Below, in pieces: positions 1 to 4,772 of a DNA stretch of 9,078 bases. The stretch is from NCBI GenBank assembly GCA_036278595.1, contig DASUKS010000251.1:1-9078 (forward strand), given 5' to 3'. The notes beneath the pieces were generated by a model. That model had not been told where the DNA came from and did not search any database. It was given only the letters and a program-made list of their open reading frames with translations. A program made the translations under genes and the position numbers. The DNA comes from JADMII01 sp036278595 (GTDB lineage Bacteria; Chloroflexota; Dehalococcoidia; DSTF01; JACRBR01). The first letter of the stretch is position 1. Every line of letters begins with the position of its first letter.

Positions 1-624
1 GGCGAGCAGCTCAACATCGATGCGCTCGCCGATTTCATCGCCATCGGCGCGCGCCTGCTGCTGCTGAAGTCGCGCGCACTCCTGCCTCGCCCGATCACTG
101 CCGGCGAAGAGGACGATGAGGAAGAGGACGACGCCGACGAGCTGGCGCGGCAGCTGATCGAGTACAAGCTGTTCAAGGAGGCGGCCGGCCGCCTGCGACA
201 GATCGAGATCGCCGGCCTGCACTCGTACCGCCGCATCGCGCCGCCGCCCGAGTTTCCGCCGCCCACCGGGCTGGACGGCGTGACGCTCGAACTGCTGCAG
301 CAGATCGTCGAAGCGGCGCTGACGCGCCAGCAGGAGACGGAGCCGGCCGCGGTGATCCACCCGCACAAGTTCACCGTGCGCGAGAAGATCGAGCTCATCC
401 GCGAGATCCTCGCGCGCGACGGACGCGCGAGCTTCCGCTCGCTGATCGAGGGTTGCCGTACGAGGATGGAGGTCGTGGTGTCGTTCATGGCGGTGCTCGA
501 GCTGATCAAATCGCGCGTGCTCGAAGCGCGACAGGACGCCGCGTTCGACGACATCGCGCTCGAGCCGTCAGCGGAGCAGCCGCTGCAGGTCGCGGTCACG
601 TCGGAGTTCGATGAGGACGAGTAA
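1..624 (+). CDS. scpA: Segregation and condensation protein A (ScpA), 5'-truncated
   Basis: This is the kleisin subunit of the bacterial SMC-ScpA-ScpB condensin complex, which acts on chromosomal DNA in the cytoplasm during segregation. The frame is open from base 1 to the TAA at 622-624 (207 codons visible), so roughly the first 50-70 residues lie outside the window. Visible hallmarks, in order: the helix around residues 5-29 ending in LLLLKSRALLP, equivalent to the family's 'FLvmAatLlxIKSrxLLP'; a short acidic stretch (residues 36-48); 'ELARQLIEYKLFKEAAGRL' (residues 48-66); and a C-terminal winged-helix domain (about residues 122-190, FTVREKIELIREIL through VVSFMAVLELIKSRV), the part that binds the SMC ATPase head. 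The C-terminus looks complete. scpB, often the next gene, is not adjacent; repeats follow instead. Identity is secure from the family motifs. Confidence 0.93.
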   Translation, partial: GEQLNIDALADFIAIGARLLLLKSRALLPRPITAGEEDDEEEDDADELARQLIEYKLFKEAAGRLRQIEIAGLHSYRRIAPPPEFPPPTGLDGVTLELLQQIVEAALTRQQETEPAAVIHPHKFTVREKIELIREILARDGRASFRSLIEGCRTRMEVVVSFMAVLELIKSRVLEARQDAAFDDIALEPSAEQPLQVAVTSEFDEDE

Positions 625-628
625 GTTT

Positions 629-684
629 ACAGTTCACAGTTCACAGTTCACAGTTCGTAGTTCGTAGTTCCCAGTTCGCCGTTC
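629..684. repeat. Heptanucleotide tandem array (8 units)
   Basis: Eight consecutive 7-bp units start 5 bp after the scpA stop: acagttc four times (629-656), gtagttc twice (657-670), then ccagttc and gccgttc. The last four nucleotides (gttc) are identical in all units and the first three drift with distance from scpA. It resembles the short tandemly repeated heptamers known from cyanobacteria and other bacteria, which are often mis-annotated as small ORFs. I see no coding role. It fills much of the scpA 3' flank. Confidence 0.9.
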
Positions 685-743
685 AGATGGTGGATCTTCT
701 CGTGTTCAAAGAGATCCTTCGCTTCGCTCAGGATGACATTGCC

Positions 744-873
744 CGAGCGCATCCGGTTCACTCCGCTCACGATGACTCGCTCGAAGCGCATCCGGTTCAC
801 TCCGCTCACGATGACTCGTTCGAAGCTCGTCCGGTCCGCTTCGCTCAGGATGACTTGCTCGAAGCGCATCCGG
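744..873. repeat. 39-bp tandem repeat array (about 3.3 copies) derived from an ERSE-type repeat
   Basis: Units begin at 744, 783, 822 and 861 (the last only 13 bp), each opening with a (g/c)(a/g)agc(g/t)c(a/g)tccgg core. The first two full units differ at only a few positions; the third is more diverged. Each contains a ctcnngatgac core related to the element just upstream (cttcgctcaggatgac, about 721-736). Because 39 is divisible by 3, the array is open in several frames and makes spurious ORFs on both strands. Those frames encode only the repeat, so I do not treat them as genes. Confidence 0.85.
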
Positions 874-901
874 CGTGGCCGGGTGCGGGGCGCGGCGGTG
901 C

Positions 902-941
902 TCGACATCGCGCCGCCGGCGTAGCGAGTACAATCACCCGC
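902..941 (+). promoter_or_regulatory. Candidate promoter / leaderless start for the GDPD gene
   Basis: TACAAT (929-934) matches the bacterial -10 consensus at five of six positions and ends 7 nt before the ATG at 942. The transcript would therefore start at or next to the start codon. No Shine-Dalgarno sequence precedes the ATG, which fits leaderless translation. A TCGACA at 902-907 resembles a -35 box, but its 21-bp spacing is too long for a standard sigma-70 promoter, so only the -10 is put forward. Inference from sequence alone. Confidence 0.4.
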
Positions 942-1709
942 ATGCAGACCACGCAGGCTAAAACAGGGCTCCGGCGGCCGCTGCGCATCTCCCATCGCGG
1001 CGGCGGCAGCCTGGCGCCCGAGAACTCGCTCGAAGGCATCGCGACCGCGCTCCGCTACGGCGTCGAGATGATCGAGGTGGATGTGCGGCGCGCGGCGGAC
1101 GGCGCGCTGGTGCTCTCGCACGACGACATCCCGCACGGCGGCACGCGCAGCATCCGGACGTCATCGCTCGAAGACCTGCGCCGCGACACGCCGCATATCG
1201 CCACGCTCGATGAGGCGCTCGACGCGATCGGCGGCCGGGCGCGCGTCAATCTCGACATCAAGGACGGCGCGGCGATCGACTCGATGCTCGATGCCGTCCG
1301 GTCGCATCACATGCGCGAGCGCTGCATCACGAGCTGCCTCGACATCACCTGCCTGGCGCGGATCGCCGCGACCGAGCCGGGCCTCCCACGCTTCTTCTCC
1401 TATCCGCCGGATTACGGCGGGGCCTCGAACAAGGCATGGATGAAGCCGGCCGTCACCGCCGCCGTCGCGGTCATGCGCGCCACCATGCCGATGCGGATCG
1501 GGCGCATGCTGCGTCCTGCGCCGGGCACGAACGCCACGATATACGCGCCGCTGATCACGCGCCGGCTCGTCTCGCGCGCGGCCGCGCTCGGGATCGAGCT
1601 GTACACGTGGACCGTGGATGATGCGGCGGAGATGCGCCGGCTCGCCGCGCTTGGCGTGGGCGCCATTACGAGCAACAGGCCGGACCTGCTCGCCGAACTC
1701 TACGCCTGA
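942..1709 (+). CDS. Glycerophosphodiester phosphodiesterase family protein
   Basis: This 255-residue TIM-barrel hydrolase of the GDPD family is expected to cleave glycerophosphodiesters to sn-glycerol 3-phosphate plus an alcohol in lipid turnover. Visible motifs: SHRGGGSLAPENS (H18, R19, E27, N28), EVDVRRAADGALVLSHDD (metal ligands E45 and D47, catalytic-type H60), and LDIKD where many members have E-x-K (a conservative Asp). The C-terminal block YTWTVDDAAEMRRLAALGVGAITSNRPD is typical of the family. No signal peptide is visible, so it is probably cytoplasmic. The reading frame extends upstream to 687, but that part only translates the tandem repeats. The ATG at 942 gives a normal family length and starts just before the conserved barrel. 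It runs towards tag (minus) with 6 nt between stop codons, and the two stops sit in a small dyad, TGAG-CGAT-CTCA (1707-1718). The physiological substrate is not determinable here. Confidence 0.9.
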   Translation: MQTTQAKTGLRRPLRISHRGGGSLAPENSLEGIATALRYGVEMIEVDVRRAADGALVLSHDDIPHGGTRSIRTSSLEDLRRDTPHIATLDEALDAIGGRARVNLDIKDGAAIDSMLDAVRSHHMRERCITSCLDITCLARIAATEPGLPRFFSYPPDYGGASNKAWMKPAVTAAVAVMRATMPMRIGRMLRPAPGTNATIYAPLITRRLVSRAAALGIELYTWTVDDAAEMRRLAALGVGAITSNRPDLLAELYA

Positions 1710-1715
1710 GCGATC

Positions 1716-2294
1716 TCAACGGCGCCGCGCGCGGAAGCAGCCGTCGACGTGGTCGTCGACGATGCCGCTGGCCTGCATGAAGGCATAGAGCGTCGTCGGG
1801 CCGACGAAACGGAAGCCGCGGCGCTTCATGTCGCGGCTCATCTCGCGCGACAGCGCCGTCTCGGCCGGTATGTCGGCGAGGGCCGGGCGACGCTCGCGGA
1901 CCTGCTTCCCGCCCGTGAACGACCAGACGTAGGCGTCGAAGCTGCCCCATTCGCGCGCCACGTCTGCGATCGCGCGCGCGTTCGTGACCGTCGATTCGAT
2001 CTTCGCCCGGTTGCGCACGATCGACGCGTCGAGGAGCAGACGCTCGACCTCCCGCTCGCCGAACCACGCGACGCGCGCCGCGTCAAAGCCGGCGAACGCG
2101 CGGCGGTAACCCTCGCGCTTGCGGAGGACCGTGCTCCAGCTAAGGCCCGCCTGCGCGCCTTCGAGCGTCAGCAGCTCGAAGAGCGCGCGGTCGTCGTGGT
2201 GCGGCGTGCCCCACTCCTCGTCGTGGTAGGCGACCATGAGCGGGTCGTCTCCCGCCCAGCCGCAGCGCACTCGTCGGCCTGCCATGCGGGGCAT
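1716..2294 (-). CDS. tag: DNA-3-methyladenine glycosylase I (Tag)
   Basis: It excises 3-methyladenine from alkylated DNA as the first step of base-excision repair. With the ATG at 2294 the protein has 192 residues (E. coli Tag has 187). The zinc-snap residues are all present with the family's spacing: C11 in RCGW, H24 in AYHDEEWG (13 apart, as in E. coli C4/H17), and H182 and C186 in HVDGC near the C-terminus. The catalytic-type Glu is E45 in LLTLEGAQAGLSW, again at the E. coli spacing. GFRFVGPTTLYAFMQASGIVDDH is the usual C-terminal signature. Start choice is uncertain: ATG 2285 (189 residues) is equally plausible. A GTG at 2321 would add nine residues, but its GGAGG lies only 1 nt upstream, too close to work well. 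It is divergent from the GGDEF-like gene and convergent with the GDPD gene, so it is probably monocistronic. I see no Ada-type regulatory gene nearby. Confidence 0.94.
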   Translation of the reverse strand: MPRMAGRRVRCGWAGDDPLMVAYHDEEWGTPHHDDRALFELLTLEGAQAGLSWSTVLRKREGYRRAFAGFDAARVAWFGEREVERLLLDASIVRNRAKIESTVTNARAIADVAREWGSFDAYVWSFTGGKQVRERRPALADIPAETALSREMSRDMKRRGFRFVGPTTLYAFMQASGIVDDHVDGCFRARRR

Positions 2295-2347
2295 GATCCG
2301 CGATTCGGAGCGTCGGCGCACGCCTCCATGCGAGCTTTCAATATCGC

Positions 2348-2371
2348 GACACGGCTAAACCCCTACGTGTC
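2348..2371. promoter_or_regulatory. Inverted repeat in the divergent tag / GGDEF-like spacer
   Basis: GACACG (2348-2353) and CGTGTC (2366-2371) form a perfect 6-bp inverted repeat with a 12-bp spacer. The centre-to-centre distance of 18 bp is more than one helical turn. It lies in the 94-bp region between two divergent genes, where an operator could act on both. Short dyads arise easily by chance in GC-rich DNA, so this is only a candidate. Confidence 0.25.
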
Positions 2372-2388
2372 CTTGCCGAACACCGATC

Positions 2389-2829
2389 ATGATGGAGACG
2401 AACCAGCCCGGCCACGGGCCGGAGAGCCTGCCGGACCACACCTTCTCGGCGATCAGCGACCGCCTGATGGACCGCGCGTACCTGCAGCAGCGGATCCGCG
2501 AGGAGGTCGAGCGCTCGGTGCGCTACAAGCGCGAGTTCGCGCTGCTGATCTGCGAGGCCGCGCCCGACGGCATGCCGATGCGGCGCAAGGTGGCGTTTGG
2601 CGTCCGCGCCATCGAGCACGCGATCCGCACGAGCGACATCATGGCCCGCGTGTACGACGACGTCATCGCCGTGCTGCTGATCGAGACAGGCGCGGCCGGG
2701 CTGGATGACGCGCTCTTCCGGATCCGCCAGAAGCTCACGGTTGAGGCGGGCGCCTGGCGCTTCAGCGGCTATGCGTTCCCCGGTGACGAAGCGGCGATCC
2801 GCTCGCTCTCGTTCCTTAGCGCCGCGTAG
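2389..2829 (+). CDS. Solitary degenerate GGDEF-like domain protein
   Basis: This 146-residue protein is one domain with no signal peptide or membrane segment. The pattern follows a diguanylate cyclase fold: residues 27-54 (MDRAYLQQRIREEVERSVRYKREFALLI) match the usual start 'NRRYLxxxLxxELxRAxRYxRPLSLLL', and residues 77-97 (HAIRTSDIMARVYDDVIAVLL) match 'xxxRxSDxxARxGGDEFxxLL'. The catalytic GG(D/E)EF loop is replaced by VYDDV, and the metal-binding 'D-x-D' after the first strand is CEA. Cyclase activity is therefore not expected; it may bind a nucleotide or a partner, or be a structural relic. The ATG at 2389 is the only start before an in-frame TAA at 2356-2358. No convincing Shine-Dalgarno is seen. 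It stands alone between the tag gene and a repeat block. The fold call rests on pattern similarity and is moderately sure; the function is unknown. Confidence 0.7.
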   Translation: MMETNQPGHGPESLPDHTFSAISDRLMDRAYLQQRIREEVERSVRYKREFALLICEAAPDGMPMRRKVAFGVRAIEHAIRTSDIMARVYDDVIAVLLIETGAAGLDDALFRIRQKLTVEAGAWRFSGYAFPGDEAAIRSLSFLSAA

Positions 2830-2846
2830 CGTCGCTTCCTTTTTTT
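2818..2846 (+). terminator. Possible intrinsic terminator of the GGDEF-like gene
   Basis: Positions 2818-2836 fold into a hairpin: AGCG pairs with CGCT, there is one C/T mismatch, then CCG..CGG-type pairing of three bases closes a GTA loop. A run of seven T follows at 2840-2846 after three intervening bases. The stem spans the stop codon (2827-2829). The stem is short, so efficiency is uncertain, but hairpin plus T-run at a gene end is the expected layout. Confidence 0.45.
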
Positions 2847-3260
2847 CTGAGCCACAGATCGCCATGCTTCGCTCAGAATGACACGTAGCGTACTTTTTTC
2901 CTGAACCACAGATGACACAGATGGCACAGATGAGTGATGGCGATCGCTGCGTTATCGCCGGGCGTGGGCGAGCGTGGGCGAGCGGGCGCTCGGGACGACT
3001 GAGGCGTGCTGCGTACGGAGAGATTCTTCGCTTCGCTCAGAATGACACGTAGCGTACTTTTTTCCTGAACCACAGATGACACAGATGGCACAGATGGGGT
3101 GATGGCGATCGGGGTCATCGCTCGGGTGTTTGAGCGCGGGCAGGATGGGGTGATCGCGATCGGGGTCATCGCTCGGGTGTTTGCGCGCGGGCAGGCGCAT
3201 CGTCGGCATGACTGAGGCGTGCTGCGTACGGAGAGATTCTTCGCCTGGCTGAGAATGACA
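2841..3260. repeat. Composite intergenic repeat block (A-B-C modules, duplicated)
   Basis: No gene is supported between the two convergent stops at 2829 and 3274. Module A is a perfect 66-bp direct repeat at 2867-2932 and 3031-3096. It consists of cttcgctcagaatgacac, a T6 tract, then ccacagatgacacag and further 'cacagatg' iterations. A degenerate earlier copy of its second half starts at 2841. Module C is a perfect 35-bp direct repeat at 2997-3031 and 3210-3244, each copy followed by a full or decayed ERSE core (intact at 3031, decayed at 3244-3260). Module B between them differs: a GC-rich stretch with a 10-bp duplication (gcgtgggcga, 2962-2981) in the first interval, and a 51-bp tandem duplication (3094-3195) in the second. 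The order is A-B1-C-A-B2-C-(A remnant). Long open frames on the minus strand here are translations of the repeat, not genes. Confidence 0.9.
3094..3195. repeat. 51-bp tandem duplication inside the composite block
   Basis: Two adjacent 51-bp units (3094-3144 and 3145-3195) differ at only two positions (unit positions 11, g/c, and 40, a/c). Both start atggggtgat and end gcgcgggcagg. The near identity suggests recent duplication or ongoing slippage. It forms module B2 of the surrounding composite repeat and is absent from the corresponding interval upstream (2933-2996). Confidence 0.9.
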
Positions 3261-3273
3261 ACGCCGTCAGCGA

Positions 3274-4035
3274 CTACGGACCGAAGATGTCCGGCTTCGG
3301 TGAGGCGATGTCGCCGTAGCGTGCGATCAGGGCGGCGAGGTCGGCCGGCGTCAGCTCCGTCATGCAGCTCGACGTCTGCGCCTGCATGACCGAAGGCGCG
3401 GGCAGGTGCTCGAGCCCCAGGAAGTGGCCGGTCTCGTGGAGCAGCGTGCTGTACACGCAGCGCTCGCTCCGGAACTCGGCCGGCACGTCCTTCGTGATGA
3501 TGATGTCGGCTTCGATGATACTGACCGGGTCGCGCTGGCCGCAGTTCGCCGTGCAGCGGGAGTAGGTCGTGAGCGTGACGCCGGCCTCCGTGACGCGCGA
3601 GCCGGGGGGCGGCGCACCCGGCGGCGTCCCCCAGCCGATCTCGTTGACGCGGTCGCCGCGTGACTCCGGATGCGCGCACGTCCCATCGTCGACCGCCGGC
3701 ACGCCCCACGCTGTGAACGCCTCGTCCGTCAGCGCCCGGAAGCGCTCGTCCGGCAGCACGCCCGTCTGCGCGGTATCGATGCAGTAGTGCACGGGAAGGT
3801 CCGACCAGCGGTGCAGGCCTGCCGGGTCCGGCGGCAGCGTCGCCGTCGCCGGTGGCTGGGTGGGCGGCGTCGGGGCGACTTCGACGCCCGCCACGCCGCC
3901 CGAGAACGGTGGCGCCTGCGGCGAAGGGCCGGCGGATGTCCCGAGCGTGAGCACCTGCCCCAGAGACGGCCCCCGGCCGCTCATCGCAACCGCGACGACG
4001 ACGATCATCGCGGAGGCGATGATGAGCGCCCGCAT
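3274..4035 (-). CDS. Secreted or membrane-anchored matrixin-type zinc metalloprotease
   Basis: This is a 253-residue metzincin-like protease. Residues 4-18 (LIIASAMIVVVAVAM) form a signal peptide or anchor, followed by a Pro/Ala/Thr-rich linker (about 37-72). The catalytic domain starts near L74 (HRWSDLPVHYCID). The zinc motif HETGHFLGLEH occupies 200-210, with zinc ligands H200, H204, H210 and general base E201. SVM at 215-217 is the Met-turn. EADIII (175-180) and TPADLAALIARYG (229-241) are further matrixin-like elements. Six cysteines (85, 120, 161, 165, 193, 224) could form disulfides, fitting an extracytoplasmic location. The ATG at 4035 is chosen because it overlaps the upstream glycosylase stop by one base (TGATG), has GGGAG 9 nt upstream, and starts right at the signal sequence. 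The longer frame to 4101 only adds an Arg-rich shadow of that gene. Substrate unknown; secreted peptide hydrolysis is inferred. Confidence 0.88.
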   Translation of the reverse strand: MRALIIASAMIVVVAVAMSGRGPSLGQVLTLGTSAGPSPQAPPFSGGVAGVEVAPTPPTQPPATATLPPDPAGLHRWSDLPVHYCIDTAQTGVLPDERFRALTDEAFTAWGVPAVDDGTCAHPESRGDRVNEIGWGTPPGAPPPGSRVTEAGVTLTTYSRCTANCGQRDPVSIIEADIIITKDVPAEFRSERCVYSTLLHETGHFLGLEHLPAPSVMQAQTSSCMTELTPADLAALIARYGDIASPKPDIFGP

Positions 4036-4772
4036 CAACTGGCGCTCCCGGCGCCGGCGAGCCGGCGGCGGCCTTCGTCGCAGTCCGCGGCGAGCATGCA
4101 CGATGCGCAGCGCGGCGTCGCGCGGCAGACGCGCTTGCAGTGCAGGACGATGTACGCGTGATAGCGCTGGAAGTACGCCGCGCCCTCGCCGGCGAGCTCA
4201 CCCTCCAGCCAGCGCTGCCAGTCGGCGTAGCGGTCGCTCTCCGGGCCGACGCCGATGCGACGGAACAGCCGCTGCGCGTACGCATCGACGACGAAGGCCG
4301 GGCGGCCCGCGGCGTAGAGCGCGATCGCGTCCGCGGTCTCCGGGCCGATGCCGTGCGTCGCGAGGAGCCGCGCGCGTAGCTCGGCGGCCGGCAGCGCGAG
4401 CAGCGCGTCCATGCCGCCGGCCTCCACGATGACCGCGGCGAGCGCGCGCAGTCGGCGTGCCTTCACCGTCGGCGTGCCGCTCACGCGCGTCAGCGCCGCG
4501 ATGCGGTCTTCAGGCAGCGAGAGCAGAACGCCCGCATCGAGCGCACCGGCGGCGCGCAGCTGCTCGAGCGCGCGCTCGGCGTTCTGCCACGTCGTGTGCT
4601 GCACGAGCACCGCGCTCACGGGCATGTCGAGCGGACCGCGCAGCAGCGCCTCGTTCCAGTGCCAGTCGTCGTAGGAGTATTCGGATGCGAGCGCGCGATA
4701 GATCGCGCGCAGTTGGTCGCTGCTGCGGCTACGGGGCGACACCCTGGTAGGTCCAGTAGCTGGGATCAACAT
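4035..4772 (-). CDS. HhH-GPD base-excision DNA glycosylase (endonuclease III-like, probably without AP-lyase activity)
   Basis: This 245-residue member of the Nth/MutY/HhH-GPD superfamily should remove a damaged base from DNA. The helix-hairpin-helix is at 137-150 (LATHGIGPETADAI). The superfamily's catalytic Asp is D163 in AFVVDAYAQRLF. The position of the Schiff-base Lys of E. coli Nth (K120 in G-V-G-R-K-T) is Glu here (E145), so a monofunctional glycosylase is expected. A C-terminal 4Fe-4S loop is present: C216-x5-C222-x2-C225-x5-C231, one residue shorter in the first gap than E. coli Nth (x6); C212 is extra. It resembles the 'endonuclease III domain' proteins related to Helicobacter MagIII, for which 3-methyladenine is the known substrate; the substrate here is unknown. 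The ATG at 4772 overlaps the M23 gene by 44 bp. A GTG at 4742 (residue 11) would shorten the overlap to 14 bp and is a fair alternative. The stop is fused to the matrixin start. Confidence 0.87.
   Translation of the reverse strand: MLIPATGPTRVSPRSRSSDQLRAIYRALASEYSYDDWHWNEALLRGPLDMPVSAVLVQHTTWQNAERALEQLRAAGALDAGVLLSLPEDRIAALTRVSGTPTVKARRLRALAAVIVEAGGMDALLALPAAELRARLLATHGIGPETADAIALYAAGRPAFVVDAYAQRLFRRIGVGPESDRYADWQRWLEGELAGEGAAYFQRYHAYIVLHCKRVCRATPRCASCMLAADCDEGRRRLAGAGSAS
4045..4049 (-). promoter_or_regulatory. Ribosome binding site for the matrixin gene
   Basis: On the minus strand GGGAG (4049-4045) lies 9 nt before the ATG at 4035, inside the end of the upstream glycosylase gene. It fixes the start at 4035 and, with the TGATG stop/start overlap, points to translational coupling. 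Confidence 0.55.

Noticed and set aside
687..941. N-terminal extension of the GDPD frame
   Set aside because: It only encodes the 39-bp repeat (EAHPVHSAHDDS units), has no family counterpart, and the conserved barrel starts right after the ATG at 942.
648..1136. Minus-strand open frame of 162 codons over the repeats upstream of the GDPD gene
   Set aside because: Its C-terminal half translates the ERSE and heptamer repeats (SEAKDL-type strings) and the rest is antisense to the GDPD gene; no family resemblance.
1749..2708. 319-codon plus-strand frame
   Set aside because: It is antisense to tag and then out of frame with the GGDEF-like gene; Arg/Ala/Asp-rich composition typical of GC-rich shadows.
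2841..3260. Possible CRISPR array in the repeat block
   Set aside because: The repeats are of unequal length and spacing, tandem in part, with no regular unique spacers and no cas genes nearby.
3277..3293. Hairpin CGGAC-N7-GTCCG at the matrixin stop as a terminator
   Set aside because: Only a 5-bp stem, partly inside the coding region, and no T-run follows on the minus strand.
2873..4285. 470-codon minus-strand frame
   Set aside because: It runs through the composite repeat and out of frame through matrixin and the glycosylase; the real matrixin frame carries the complete zinc motif.
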